From Aedes albopictus (Eukaryota; Arthropoda; Insecta; Diptera; Culicidae): a stretch of DNA of 64,000 nucleotides. The notes beneath the pieces are model-generated. The model did no database searches, was not told the DNA's origin, and was given only the letters and a program-made list of their open reading frames with translations. Below, in pieces: positions 43,278 to 55,185 of the stretch; within the stretch, counting starts at the first letter, position 1; every line of letters starts with the position of its first letter. Location of the stretch: assembly GCF_035046485.1 (NCBI RefSeq), contig NC_085138.1, positions 426,299,265 to 426,363,264 of the forward strand. The letters are read 5' to 3'. Made by a program: the position numbers and the translations under genes.

Positions 43278-43575
43278 GGTGGCCCACTCTTATATGAGGA
43301 ATGAAAATTTCGTAAAATGTCAAGTCTTACCTCCTGAATCAGTTTTTTGGACTCCCAGAAGCTAAGTTCAAAATTTGATCAAAATCAATTAAGCCTAAGA
43401 GGGCTCTCAACAAGCTTGAAGTTTTTAAGTGAAAACTTGGCTAAATTTAGGCAGAAATCTTAAGTTTCGAATTTTGCCGCTAGGAGGTGCTGTAAGCGCA
43501 ATTTATAAAACCTTTGGTATTTTTGTAGATGAGTATATATCAAACAACTTTGTTCAATAATGATTAACCTGGGCT
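43278..43575. mobile_element. Single arm of the GGTGGCCCAC foldback family
   Basis: It starts GGTGGCCCACTCTTATATGA and follows the same order as the arms at 8768-9260 and 9740-10055 (CAAGTCTTACCTCCTGAATC, CTCCCAGAAGCTAAG, GCTGTAAGCG). Only one arm is present, so it is truncated. It shows an undisturbed terminus of the family. Confidence 0.7.
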
Positions 43576-43589
43576 TGTTAGGGGAATTC

Positions 43590-43712
43590 TGTAAGTAAAA
43601 AGAAAATCGCGTTAAGTAATGTTCTTTGAATCCATGAAGAATTTGCATCCTTTGACAGATACGTATCTCGACCTCAACTGTAAGGCCGTCTTCAGTGTCT
43701 TGTACTTGACTC
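43590..43712. repeat. MITE fragment at the LINE 3' border
   Basis: GTAAGTAAAAAGAAAATCGC is shared with 12910-12935, and the following ACGTATCTCGACCTCAACTG to CAGTGTCTTGTACTTGACTC is a MITE-like piece. It truncates the 3' end of the adjoining RTE-like LINE. Confidence 0.5.
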
Positions 43713-45460
43713 GAAAACTCCGAGTGCTTGCAGGTCCTCCTCGAGCATCGTCCATGTCTCGTGTCCGTAGAGAACCACCGGTCTTATTAACGTCTTGTAC
43801 ATGGTACATTTGGTGCGGGGGTGAATCTTTTTTGACCGCAGTTTCATCTGGAGCCCATAGTAGGCACGACTTCCTCTGATGATGCGCCTTCGTATTTCAC
43901 GGCTCACGTTATTGTCAGCCGTTAGCAAGGAACCGAGGTAGACGAATTCTTCTACCACCTCGAATGATCCCCGTCTATCGCAACATTGCTGCCAATGCTT
44001 GTCCTGTCTCGTTTAGTCCTACCTACCAGCATGTACTTTGTCTTAGCCGCATTCACCACCAGTCCAACCTTTGCTGCTTCGCGTTTCAGGCGGGTGTACA
44101 GTTCTGCCACCGTTCCAAATTTTCTAGCAATAATATCCATGTCATCCGCAAAACAGACAAATTGGCCGGATTTCGTGAAGATCGTACCCCGGCTGTTGAG
44201 CCCGGCTCGTCGCATAACACCTTCCAGGGCGATGTTGAATAGTAGGCAGGAAAGTCCATCACCTTGTCGTAGTCCCCGTCGAGATTGGAATGAACAGGAT
44301 AGTTCACCCGAAATCCTTACGCTGTTCTGCACACCGTCTATCGTTGCTCTTATCAGTCTGGTAAGCTTCCCGGGAAAGCTGTTCTCGTCCATGATTCTCC
44401 ATAGCTCTGTGCGGTCGATACTGTCGTATGCCGCCGCTTTGAAGTCGATGAACAGGTGGTGCGTTGGGACCTGGTATTCTCGGCATTTCCGGGGGGATTT
44501 GCCGTACGGTGAAGATCTGGTCCGTTGTCGACTGGCCGTCGATGAAACCGGATTGGTAACTTCCCACGAACTCATTTACTTTAGGTGAAAGACGACGGAA
44601 GATGATCTGGGATAGCACTTTGTAGGCGGCATTCAAAATGGTGATCGCTCGAAAGTTCTCACACATTAACTTGTCGCCTTTCTTGTGGATGGGACAGATT
44701 ATGCCTTCCTTCCACTCCTCCGGTAGCTGTTCGGTTTCCCATCTTGACTACTAACTGGTGCAGACAGGTGGCCAACGTTTCCGGGCCCATCTTGATGAGC
44801 TCTGCTCCGATACTGTCCTTACCAGCCGCTTTGTTGTTTTTGAGCTGGTGGATGGCATCCTTAACTTCCCTCAGCGTGGGAGTTGGTTCGTTCCCGTCCT
44901 CTGCTGCACCAACATAGTCATTTCCTCCGCTGCTTTGGTCCTCCGTGCCTACATTCTCTTTGCCATTCAGGTGCTGATCGAAGTGCTGCTTCCACCTTTC
45001 GATCACCTCACGTTTGTCCGTCAGGAGGCTCCCGTCCTTAACCCTGCAGATTTCGGCTTGCGGCACATAGCCTTTACGGGATGCGTTGAGCTTCTGGTAG
45101 AACTTACGTGTTTCTTGTGAACGGCACAGCAGTTCCATTTCCTCGCACTCCGCTTCTTCCAGGCGGCGCTTTTTCTCCCGGAAGAGACGGGTCTGCTGCT
45201 TCCGCTTCTGTCTGTATCGCTCCACATTCTGTCGGGTTCCATGCTGCAGCATTACCGCCCGCGCTGCATCCTTCTCCTCCAGAACCGCTCTGCACTCCTC
45301 GTCGAACCAATCGTTTCGTCGACTCCGTTCTACGTACCCGATAGTGCTCTCGGCTGCGTTGTTTATGGCTGCTTTGACTGAACTCCAGCAGTCCTCTAGA
45401 GGGGCCGCATCGAGCACACCCTCGTCCGGCAACGCTGCCTCGAGATTCTGCGCGTATGCG
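43713..45460 (-). pseudogene. RTE-like LINE, endonuclease-RT fragment
   Basis: Minus-strand segments in order. 44659-45432 is the region before RT, with ERYRQKRKQQTRLF and KNNKAAGKDSIGAELIK. 44304-44666 and 43952-44575 are the RT core, with FRAITILNAAYKVLSQI, GLRQGDGLSCLLFN and the active-site-like FADDMDIIA. 43713-43958 is the thumb, with EFVYLGSLLTADNNVSREI. At least two frameshifts separate them. The 5' endonuclease is largely missing and the 3' end is cut by a MITE fragment. In the catalytic motif the usual YxDD first residue is Phe, as in several LINEs. Clade assignment (RTE-like) is by resemblance. Confidence 0.75.
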
Positions 45461-46880
45461 GTGTGACAGCTGGAACTAGTTCCAGTTCACGGGTGTATAT
45501 TTGATTGCTGACGTTTATCAGAACGGATTTTTTCGCGTGTACCTAAATGGTGGTTTGAGTGTATCAGACATTGTCGAAGGAAGTGAAGGAAATTTCCTTT
45601 ACGAAATGCTCCTGCACCGACCGGGAATCGAACCCATCACATTAGCATGGTCATTCACGGCTATAGGGTGCTTTTAAAAGACTCACCTTCCCATCTGTAA
45701 TTCCGGACCACTGCGCCTCGTTGGTGAAATATTGTGAAAATGGGACGCCTCGGGCATCCTGCAGCTAGCTCCCATCTCGTCTGTCTCGTTCAACCTTCCG
45801 GGCCAACCATTCATATTGGCAGCCAGCAGGATTTCATTCAAAGGAGTGTTGTTACCTGGGATGTTGGATGTTGTAGGGTAGGTGGGATACACTTGCAAAT
45901 CTTGTAGCTACGCTAGTCGAAGTCGGTGGTGTTGAGCTGACACGGTTCCGTGAATGTACCTACTGCTACACGGAGTGGGTCCTTTTTTTCTCATCTCATG
46001 CTTAGTACCTCTGCAAAAAAGTAGGAAGACACTGCCACTGCTGGTGGTGTGGATGCCAGCATTTCGACAATAATACTTCAAAACCCACCCTTGGAAGCGT
46101 GAAATCATGTAAGCTCATTCTGGTGTGATGAGGAATTTGTCGGTGGGTGGCGAAAAGAAGGGGTTTTGAGGATTGGTCGCAGCAGAATTCTGCATGACGG
46201 ATTTGGTTGCTACCTTACAAGAACACGTAACACGAAATTTTTTGGTTGTTGAGCAGCGCCGTAAGCTTTTGTACAGCGGGCTAAGACATGAGATTATTTG
46301 TTAATCGTATCAATGGTTATGACAGTTAAGGCTTACTATCCGTCAGAGTAATTTTGTGCATCTCAAAACGTCCCATGAAATATGGAGAAACTTTCAATAG
46401 GAAGACATACACTTGTAACATAGTGTGCGTAAAACCCGTGAAAGGATGAAGGTCGACAGTGTGGATGAAAATGTATAGCAATTACCTCGCGTAATCTCGT
46501 TTTTGACATCCTGCACTTATCATCACTGTGTAAAACCGAAGACGACAACGATGACGGCAGCAGTAGTGGCTGCCTGCCAACGGAGCAAAGTTTGCGCGAG
46601 CAAGGAGACTTGAGTGACACGTACGTACATTAGGAACGAGTGACTGCATGTCCTTCCGCTAAGAACAAGATTATGCCATGTGTCGTGTATATTTCATAAT
46701 GTGAGAAAAGTATTATTAAGCAGGCGCTCTATGAGAGAGACCCACTATTTTTCATTTTCTATTTGAACTACAAAATTATGAATCGATCATCTTGGAAAGG
46801 ACGTCTATCAGAGCTACATAGGTACATTTATTTGCTCAACATCACATTTAAGATAAGACATAATCAACAATGGTACGTCA
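45461..46880. other. Mostly unassigned region with one SINE-like piece
   Basis: A tRNA-like B box GGTTCGATTCCCGG lies on the minus strand at about 45615-45650, followed by a body with GGAAATTTCCTTCACTTCC at about 45575-45600. I recognise nothing in the rest. Confidence 0.4.
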
Positions 46881-46884
46881 CAAT

Positions 46885-47330
46885 ATTCGGTTTGTGGCTG
46901 CCGCTGTCCATCCTTGGTCACGCCCAATGCTCGCCAAGTCACGTTCCACCCTGCACCTCCCCCCCCCCCCCACCCAACGTACTCTCTGCGCTCCATGCTT
47001 TCTTGTGCCAACCGGATCAATCGCGAACAGCAGCTTTGCAGGGTTGTTGTCCAGCATTCTTGCAACACGCCCTGCCCACCGTTCCGGCTTTGGTCACTTT
47101 CTGGATGCTGGGTTCGCCGTAGAAGTGCAGCGAGCTCGTGGTTCATCCTTCTCTGCCACACTCCATTTTATTGCACGCCGCCAAAAATCATCCTTAGCAA
47201 GTGGTCAAGTGCATTCGTTTGACTTTTTTGTTTCGTACAGTAGTTTGAGATGGCCAATTTTTGATCTATGTGGTTATGAACAGTCCCAAAGAAGTTTTGC
47301 ACACCGTCCATCGTTGCTTTAATCAATCTA
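46885..47330 (-). pseudogene. RTE-like LINE 3' fragment
   Basis: The minus strand reads RRMNHELAALLRRTQHPESD near 47100-47160 and continues with a vestige of the GHVARML-type motif, matching the C-terminal part of the LINE at 12093-12335. It has multiple stops and a C run at 46958-46970. Confidence 0.55.
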
Positions 47331-47474
47331 TCAGTCTACCAGAATTCAGAACTGTGGTCCTTAAAAGTTTTCTCCTCATCATTCCACGAGTAGATGTCTA
47401 ATTCTATCCGAAGAAGATTTGAATTGGGAAAAGGAACAAACCATGTGCATTGGTGGAATCGAGTTCAAGACCAA

Positions 47475-47688
47475 CAATTGAAAAGGCCACAACAACATTT
47501 TGTAAACAAACATGTTTATATCGACTTGAGGCCTTTTGAACTCCACCCATACACCTCACCACCACTAACAGAAAGCGCAAACATCAAGCTTTCTGTTAAT
47601 GGTGGTGAGATGTGTGAGTGGATCCCAGAAGGCCCCAAGTCGACAGAAACGTGTTTGTTTACGCAATGTTGATGTGGCCTTTTAATTG
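47475..47688. mobile_element. Palindromic MITE with CAATTGAAAAGGCCAC ends
   Basis: 214 bp with arms that mirror each other (TTGTAAACAAACATGTTTAT / GTGTTTGTTTACGCAATGTT; CTCACCACCACTAACAGAAAG / CTTTCTGTTAATGGTGGTGAG) and a short central loop. No coding content. Confidence 0.7.
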
Positions 47689-47707
47689 TTCAGTTCTGTG
47701 CCTTCAG

Positions 47708-47800
47708 GGGACGGAGATAGTCAAGTGGCTCCGTAGATTGTAGGAAAGAAGCGCCCATCTAGCGAATTGGGAATCCCGGGTTCGATTCTCACCAGATTTT
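47708..47800 (+). other. tRNA-like sequence
   Basis: GGAGATAGTCAAGTGGCTCC resembles an A box and GGGTTCGATTCTCACC is a B box, with about 50 bp between and a T run (47798-47806) after it. It is a SINE head or tRNA pseudogene. Confidence 0.45.
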
Positions 47801-48028
47801 TTTTTTCAATAATTCAAATCTAAATTTGTTCATCAAGCACGTGTTTCTGTTGTGATGGCAAATAACAAACACTTTCAGCCGTAACAACGTATCAACCCCT
47901 CAGCAACTATTGATAAAGGTGTGAAAGATGTAGCACAGAGACACTTCTGTAGTTATCTCCTTCACTTCTCCCGCCGTTCGCCTCTCCCCGCATCCACTGA
48001 CTTCTTAGAACCTGTCACCTTCCTTTAA

Positions 48029-48230
48029 GGTGAATATATAACGAAGCCACACCTCGAATTTTCAAGAGCACAAATCTGAGGAATCAAAAGCCGGATTGCG
48101 CTGAAAAGTTGATCGATTGGTGACCTGCTGGTGGTGGCTAATCGATCAACTTTTCAGCGCAAACCAACCCTCGGTTCTTCAGATTTGTGCTTTTTAAAAA
48201 TTCGAAGTGTGGCTTCGTTATATATTCACC
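48029..48230. mobile_element. piggyBac-like MITE, copy 2
   Basis: 202 bp, ends GGTGAATATATAACGAAGCC and its inverse, with TTAA at 48025-48028 and 48231-48234. Same family as 36864-37064. Confidence 0.9.
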
Positions 48231-48294
48231 TTAATACACCTTGTTCTGAGGTTCCTTGATTTGTATCGTTGATGTGCTTGACTGTAGTTGAAAA

Positions 48295-48513
48295 CTGATG
48301 TTTTGTGGCTTCTTACTCTTGATAAAATCAAAACGCTGTTATTTTATTTTGTCCGACGTTTCGGTCCATTTGGACTTCTACAGGGACTCAATAGATACGA
48401 GTACACTGTAACTATTGAGTCCCTGAAGAAGGTCTCCCATACAGACCGAAACGTTGGACAATATATAATAACAGCGTTGATTTTGTCAAGATTGAGAAGC
48501 CACAAAACATTAG
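48295..48513. mobile_element. Palindromic MITE (CCGACGTTTCGG family)
   Basis: Arms CTGATGTTTTGTGGCTTCT / AGAAGCCACAAAACATTAG and GTCCGACGTTTCGGTCC / GACCGAAACGTTGGAC surround a loop with two facing GGGACTCAATAG motifs. Confidence 0.7.
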
Positions 48514-48519
48514 TTCCTT

Positions 48520-48711
48520 GAAATGTTCCAGAAACTCTTCAAAACTCCATGAATCGCCGTAGCGATTATGAAACCCCCTGAGACCACTGAAACGTCACTG
48601 AAACCTCCTGATACGCCCTCGAAACTCTTTCAAATTCCCTGAAATACTGCAATAGCTCCTTTAAAATCTCTGGAACGTCCGTGGAACTCTTTGAAATCTC
48701 TTGAAACGCCC
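48520..48711 (-). repeat. CCTGAAACGCC repeat, left of the foldback
   Basis: TTGAAACGCC and CCTGAAACT motifs recur; it continues at 50349-51060 on the other side of the inserted foldback. Confidence 0.65.
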
Positions 48712-50348
48712 CACACTGGGGCAGGATTGAAAATACACGGAAAAAACCTCTAGCTCGTCGAGATGTCGAGATACGTACTTGGTGTCTTCAGAGAAAATAT
48801 TTCTATGAACAAGGTCGATATTCTGAACGGTAGCATATTTTTCTTCCGGTATTCGCATAAAAGTCCTATAAGTCATTTTGGCCATCTTTCATTTTAGCGG
48901 TATGGTGTCTTCGGCAAAGTTGTCCGGCTATTTATGCTTAAAAAGTTTGCCGAAGACGTCAAATTTCCAAAGCCTACTGTTCTTGAGATATTAGTCGTTT
49001 TATAAAATACCTACCTAAAATCGAGTTTTTTCATTAAATTACGTTTGTAAACAAATTTAATGTCCGTTTTCGAGTTATAATAATGAAAAAAACTCAAATA
49101 AAACATATGTAAAATAAATTAGTTGGAAAAAACAAAATATGCATTGATTTTTCATAGAAAGTTCCTGAAAATCACGCAAAATGTATATAGGACGTTCTTG
49201 CAGTCGGGCAAGTTCGGGCAAGTTCGGGCAAGTTTTTTCATCGGCGATCACCTAAAAAATACATAAGCTTTCATGTAAATTTTTTTCACCGACATGATAT
49301 TTGATGATTTTTTTTAAATAGCGTTCAAAGTTTACTGTTTTGTGTGAATTAGTACAACATTTTTGCACATATTTTACCATGTTGTATGTTGCCAAGTGAA
49401 CCATGAGAAGTATAAATGCAATCTAGTTACAGGTTTAGTCATATTTAAGCTCCAAACAAATTGTAAAACACAAAAATGTCCTAAACACGCCATTTAGCCT
49501 TGGTTTTATTATTATCTTATATAATTTTATTTAATAGAAATATTTTTTTTGTGTTCAATGACCTAAAAACTCACTTTTATTGGCGTTTCGGACATTTTTG
49601 TGTTTTACAATTTGTTTGGAGCTTAAATATGGCTAAACCTGTAACTAGATTGCATTTATACTTCTCATGGTTCACTTGGCAACATACAACATGGTAAAAT
49701 ATGTGCAAAAATGTTGTACTAATTCACACAAAACAGTAAACTTTGAACGCTATTTAAAAAAAATCATCAAATATCATGTCGGTGAAAAAAATTTACATGA
49801 AAGCTTATGTATTTTTTAGGTGATCGCCGATGAAAAAACTTGCCCGAACTTGCCCGACTGCAAGAACGTCCTACATACATTTTGCGTGATTTTCAGGAAC
49901 TTTCTATGAAAAATCAATGCATATTTTGTTTTTCCAACTAATTAATTTTACATATGTTTTATTTTAGTATTTTTCATTATTATAACTCGAAAACGGACAT
50001 TAAATTTGTTTACAAACGTAATTTAATGAAAAAACTCGATTTTAGGTAGGTATTTTATAAAACGACTAATATCTCAAGAACAGTAGGCTTTGGAAATTTG
50101 ACGTCTTCGGCAAACTTTTTAAGCATAAATAGCCGGACAACTTTGCCGAAGACACCATACCGCTAAAATGAAAGATGGCCAAAATGACTTATAGGACTTT
50201 TATGCGAATAACGTAAGAAAAATATGCTACCGTTCAGAATATCGACCTTGTTCATAGAAATATTTTCTCTGAAGACACCAAGTACGTATCTCGACATCTC
50301 GACGAGCTAGAGGTTTTTTCCGTGTATTTTCAATCCTGCCCCAGTGTG
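48712..50348. mobile_element. 1.64-kb foldback element
   Basis: Ends CACACTGGGGCAGGATTGAA and its exact inverse bound arms of about 780 bp that are near-identical, for example TTTGCCGAAGACGTC and CGGGCAAGTTCGGGCAAG versus their inverses. The left arm has one extra copy of CGGGCAAGTT. CGCCC lies next to each end and may be a 5-bp duplication, but the host repeat is rich in that motif. There is no ORF of substance. Confidence 0.8.
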
Positions 50349-51183
50349 CGCCCCTTAGACTATCAAGCTCTTTTATAACGTCCTTGAAACATCTTTAAAT
50401 GCTCCAGAAACTGTTTGAAATGCTTCTAAGACCTCACGAAGCGTCCTGTGGCTATCTAAGCCCCCTGAAACGTCTCCTAAAAAATCCACGCACTCTAAAG
50501 ATGATATCTTAAACGCTCTGAAGTGACCTCGAAACCCCCTGAAATGCCCTTTGAGACCATTGAAACGTAACTAAAACCACATGAAATGCCCCTGAAACTC
50601 TTTGAAACGCCTCTGAGAGACTTTGAAACCCACGTAGAGCACTTGAAACGTCTAGGGAAGAAAAAAGAAAACCGGACTATGAAACTATCGGAGAATGCCC
50701 CTTAAATCTCGAATTCGAGACCCTGTGAATCTCAATGAGGCCTCTGAAATGCCCATGGAACCTTCTGAAGCCCCTCGGACCGCATTGAGACCAACTAAAG
50801 CGCTCCTGAGAACTCCTGAAGCACCTTAGATCCACCTTGAAAACCACTGAAACGCTCTAAAGCACCTCTTGCTTCAAAAAAATCTCGTAAACCCTTTGGA
50901 ACCCCTCTTTATAGTTCTAGAAACCTTGAAACCCCTGAATTCCTTGAAGCCCCATTGAGCCCTCTTGAAAATCGTTTGAAATCTTCCTGGACCCTTCTAA
51001 GCCCCACTTGAAACGCCCCTGCACCCTCTTGAAACGCCCATGGAAATTCTTCTCCTATTGTTTGCTGCATAAGACCTCTTAGTTAACCAATGCATCCCTT
51101 CCTCCCTCTTGCGTTATTTTTATTCTTTCCACTTTTACATTGTTTCAAATAACATTTACAATATTGTTTCATTAAAAAAAATA
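50349..51183 (-). repeat. CCTGAAACGCC repeat, right of the foldback
   Basis: Dense TGAAACGCC, CTGAAACCC and CTTGAAACC motifs run to about 51060, then unremarkable AT-rich sequence. Confidence 0.65.
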
Positions 51184-51630
51184 TAATTGTTTATCACACT
51201 TTCATTATGTATCCATGAACCAATTGTTGAACATTTGCGTAACCGAAACTGTGAATATGGATGGCTGTCAGATTTTGTTTTTCACTTTACCTAATCGTTT
51301 ATTACAAGGGGCTTTAAGGGCGTTCCAAGGATGTTCCAGAAGTCTTCAGAAGTTTCAGGGTGTCTCAGTGGTATTCCAGTGTATGCGAGGTGCGTTCTTA
51401 AGGGATTCAGGAGAAACCCAGAAGTTTTCAAGGGGTTTCAGGGGTGTTCACGGGGTGTTTCAGGGGGGTTAAGAGGTTCTCAGGGGCATTCCAGGGGCTT
51501 CCAAAGGCATTCCAGGGTGTTTCGCGGGGTTTCAGGGGCGTTCTAGAGGGTTTCATGCAAGGTTTCAAGAGGCTTCAGGGGGATCTATAGGTGTTTCAGG
51601 AGATTTCTGGGGTTTTTATGGACGTTCCAT
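51184..51630 (+). repeat. Flanking direct repeat, left copy
   Basis: This block of about 440 bp (starting TTGTTTATCACAC, ending GGACGTTCCAT) reappears at 61433-61870 with one difference that I can see (TTTCAGGGGGG versus TTTTAGGGGGG). It includes GCGTTTCAGG-type repeat sequence. The left copy stops exactly at the start of the BEL/Pao 5' LTR. Confidence 0.85.
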
Positions 51631-52735
51631 TGTTCGCAACAGCGAAGATTTGACGTCGACCCAAATCGGCGGATCCGCGCGACGCTAGCGACACGATCCA
51701 ACATGTCGTGCCAGCCGAGATGCTTACCCGCAGCTGGAGAACACCACGAGAAGAAAGGTACAGTCAACTATTCCATGCCGTCAACTACACAGCCAATCAG
51801 GGCTAAGCATCAACCAGCCAATCAGAAAATTCTAGATTATTTGAACGACTGCATATAAATAGCTGTAGCACAAGTCGTAGGTTTAGAAGTTTTTTGTATT
51901 CCAACCAGTGAACAAGTAAAGTCTAGTTAAAGTGAAAACTCGTGTTCTTATTTCCGAAGAAGGCGATCCTCTCCAGTGAAGTGCTCAGCCAGTTTCAGTT
52001 CCAGCGCAGCTGCTTGGTGTCCAATTTCGTCGTGGTTTCCGTCACCCAGCATCTTGGCTCGCTACCGAGAATTAATTTTCCCAAGGCTCTTTTCAGAGCC
52101 ATCCACTTGAGAGTTACGGTAGGCGATGCTACTCGCAGGGTGAGCGAGAAACAGTTATTTTGCTTTGGAATCAAGCGCAGCGCGGCACTGTACCGCGTCG
52201 GCAGTGGGCGAGTCGTCGTCGTCGTCGTCTTCGTGTGTGCCAGTCAGGCACAGCTTCCTCGTGTCGTGTTGGCAGTGAGTCAGCACAGTCGTCATCGTCA
52301 GTGATCATCGTCATCGTGTGCATGTGTTGGCAGGGAGCCAGCACAGTGTCGACCAAGCAGCGTCGGCATTCGTCCTCCTCGTGATCGCGTGTGGTAGTAT
52401 AGGACTGCCACAGTCGCGTCGTCGTCGACCTCTCTGCGTCGTCGTCCGCATCAGCGGCAGTGTGTCGTTCTGGTGAGTACGTTTGTGTATGTGGCAGTGG
52501 GCCACCGCAGTGCATCGTCGGCAGTGAGCCGAGTTTTCGTAGTGTGTGCTGGGGCAGCGGTAGTCGGCAATGTGCAGACGGACTGCTAGCTCCATTCCAT
52601 CGTCATCTCGTCATCGTTGTCGGCAGTGAGCCGACTGTAGTGAAGTGCACGTAGCTGGCAGATTTCGGCACAGGGCTGATTCTGCTGGCTCGAACCCATA
52701 CGATTCATACATGTTGGCAATGAGCCAACATATTG
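51631..52735 (+). repeat. 5' LTR of BEL/Pao element
   Basis: About 1,100 bp, starting TGTTCGCAACAGCG and ending GAGCCAACA(TATTG). It is duplicated at 58314-59418 with the same length and only two differences that I could find. A TATA-like CATATAAATAGC lies near 51850. The 3' half is rich in GTCGTCGTC and GGCAGTGAGCC motifs that produce spurious ORFs on both strands. Confidence 0.9.
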
Positions 52736-52998
52736 TGGTCCATCGGAACCGGATAAGTGTGTGAAGAACAATACAGTCCAACAAAGAACAAGTGTGTCAA
52801 GTGCTCGAACTGATCGAACTCTCCTCTGCGGATCGGAAGTGATAGTGCTGCGAACTAAAAACGAAGAACTGAAACTAAGACCGATCCGAGAAACTGATGT
52901 GTGCTAAGAAATCCAAATGAACCGAAAGTGACAGTGAAACCTCGCAAAGCCGAAAATTCGAAAAGTGATTTGTCGATCTACCCGCATCGATAATTCTG

Positions 52999-55185
52999 AT
53001 GTCCGTGCAACATTCACCGACCAAGAGCAGCCAGCAGCCAACCATGGAAGATGTGAAGACCTTCGTTCATCAGCGTGGGCAGGTAAGGGGTGAGGTCACC
53101 GCAATCTTCAACACGTTGGAGAGAGCGGAGGACGACCCCTCCCAGGTGAGTGTGCCTTTGCTTAAAGTTTTCTCTAAAAAGTTAGAAACCCATTACGCGG
53201 AATATACCGCTTTACACAAGGAGGTGCTGAGGCTTGTTCCTCCGGCCAAACTCGATGAACAAGATGAAAAGTTGAACGAGTTTGATCGGATTCATACGGA
53301 TGCTCTTGTTCGTTTGGAAGGCTTAATGGAAGCTCTTCAAAAGAATCCTCGTGATTCTAATGTCGTGCAAACGCAATCCGATTCTTCCAGAATCATTATC
53401 CAACAAGCACCGCTTAAAGCTCCCATCCCAACATTCGATGGGAAGTATGAAAATTGGCCTCGTTTCAAGGCGATGTTTGAAGACATCGTCGGCAAGGGAT
53501 CGGATTCCGATTCCATCAAACTACACCATCTTGAAAAGTCGTTGATTGGTGCCGCATCCGGGATCATTGATTCCAAAACTTTGGCGGACAACAATTACAA
53601 GCATGCGTGGACGATTTTGACCGAACGGTATGAAAATCCTCGCATTATCATCGACACGCACATTTCAGAACTTTTGGGGATGAAGAAAATGAACAGGGAA
53701 TCTCACAGGGAACTGAGGGAGTTGATTGATACGTGTACTCGGAACATTGAGGGTCTTAAGTTCATGAAACAGCCAGTGGAAGCGACCGCTGGACTGATTA
53801 TCAATAAAATTTTGGTGTCTTGTCTGGACCCAGCAACACGTAAACAGTGGGAACGTACTCTCAATCATGGTGATTTGCAAGATTTGGATGATACTTTGTT
53901 GTTTCTGAAGGATCAGTGTCGTGTTTTGGAGCGGTGTGAGGTGGACAATCCATCTTCCGCTAAATCTCAACCAGGGAAGTTGTCTCAGTCTAGTGTTAAA
54001 CCTGCTAGCGTCAAAGTTCACTCGGCAACGCCGGATGCTAGTAACGAGTCGTGCAGTTTTTGTGGAAAATCGCACTTCAGCTATCAATGTCCTGAATTTC
54101 GTAAGCTTTCCATCTCGGAGCGCGTTAGTAAGGTGAAGGAATCTCGTTCGTGTTTCAACTGTCTTCGTCGTGGGCACAATTCTGTCAATTGTTCGTCGAA
54201 AAACCGTTGTTCGAAATGTGGTAAGCGGCATCACTCCTTGCTACACGATGATGGATCTAAGTCCGATCAAAGTGTGAGCCCGCCCGCGTCGGCTCAGAAG
54301 CCTACTGATGCCGTTCAGAAGCCAGTCCCTGATCCGCCGCAGTCCTCGAATACAGATTCTGTTCAGTCAGCTACTGTGTCTTCGTCGTGTTCACAGAGCG
54401 TTGCACTCCCAAATGTTTTGTTGTTGACTGCTATGGTGCATCTGCTCGATAAATCTGGTCATCCTGTGCCTTGCCGAGCCTTTCTAGATTGTGGGGCTCA
54501 AACGAACTTGCTTTCTACCGCTATGTTCGTAAAGTTAGGGTTTGATGGTCTTCCTGTGAATGTCGATATCGTCGGCGTCAGCTCCACCCGCAGTAAGTCT
54601 AACTGTCTGGTCGATGTGAGTCTACGTTCGCAGTACAGCGACTATCAAACAATCCTTCAGTGCTTGGTCACCGCGAAAATCACAAATCCGTTGCCGTCCC
54701 AGTCAATCGACATTTCTGAGTGGAATATTCCCTCCAATATCAAGTTGGCCGATCCTAATTTCAATGTTCCAGCCGCAGTAGACTTACTGATCGGGATGGG
54801 TCATTTCTTTGAGCTCTTGAAGATAGGCCATATCGTTCTTGCTGAGGGCCTTCCCGAGTTGCGTGAGACTGAGCTAGGATGGGTGATTGCTGGTGAAATC
54901 CGTGCTGAGGCACCGGCTTTGGTCAATGTCACACAGGTGAGTTGCGTTGCTATCGAGTCGCTCAACGAGACAATCAAGCGTTTTTGGGAGATTGAGGAGG
55001 TTGAAGTTTATTCCACTCCCACAGGAGAAGAAGAAGAGTGTGAGGAATTGTTCCGTAGCTCGTATAGGCGTGATGTTAACGGTAGATACATTGTGAACTA
55101 CCTCTTCGCGAAAATGTACACGAACTCTCTGATAATCGTTCACTGGCCCTTCGTCGTTTTTTCTTTCTCGAAAGACGGTTGCTGA
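52999..55185 (+). CDS. BEL/Pao gag, protease and start of RT region
   Basis: A 728-codon frame from the ATG at 52999. Residues 1-330 are the BEL gag region (DUF1759-like, APIPTFDGKYENWPRFK near 137). CCHC-type knuckles lie at about 352-366 (CSFCGKSHFSYQC), 385-398 (CFNCLRRGHNSVNC) and 404 onward. The aspartic protease motif FLDCGAQTNLLS is near 495; the usual DSG/DTG is DCG, which is frequent in BEL elements. The last 25 codons or so are out of frame: a one-base shift in an A run near 55110 ends the frame at 55185, while the RT frame continues from about 55110 in another phase. Gag packages the RNA and protease matures the polyprotein. Confidence 0.85.
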   Translation: MSVQHSPTKSSQQPTMEDVKTFVHQRGQVRGEVTAIFNTLERAEDDPSQVSVPLLKVFSKKLETHYAEYTALHKEVLRLVPPAKLDEQDEKLNEFDRIHTDALVRLEGLMEALQKNPRDSNVVQTQSDSSRIIIQQAPLKAPIPTFDGKYENWPRFKAMFEDIVGKGSDSDSIKLHHLEKSLIGAASGIIDSKTLADNNYKHAWTILTERYENPRIIIDTHISELLGMKKMNRESHRELRELIDTCTRNIEGLKFMKQPVEATAGLIINKILVSCLDPATRKQWERTLNHGDLQDLDDTLLFLKDQCRVLERCEVDNPSSAKSQPGKLSQSSVKPASVKVHSATPDASNESCSFCGKSHFSYQCPEFRKLSISERVSKVKESRSCFNCLRRGHNSVNCSSKNRCSKCGKRHHSLLHDDGSKSDQSVSPPASAQKPTDAVQKPVPDPPQSSNTDSVQSATVSSSCSQSVALPNVLLLTAMVHLLDKSGHPVPCRAFLDCGAQTNLLSTAMFVKLGFDGLPVNVDIVGVSSTRSKSNCLVDVSLRSQYSDYQTILQCLVTAKITNPLPSQSIDISEWNIPSNIKLADPNFNVPAAVDLLIGMGHFFELLKIGHIVLAEGLPELRETELGWVIAGEIRAEAPALVNVTQVSCVAIESLNETIKRFWEIEEVEVYSTPTGEEEECEELFRSSYRRDVNGRYIVNYLFAKMYTNSLIIVHWPFVVFSFSKDGC

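Noticed and set aside
52160..52654. Several ORFs of 64-120 codons in the LTR on both strands, repeated in the other LTR copies
   Set aside because: They come from GTCGTC-type simple repeats and low stop-codon density, overlap on both strands and match no protein family.
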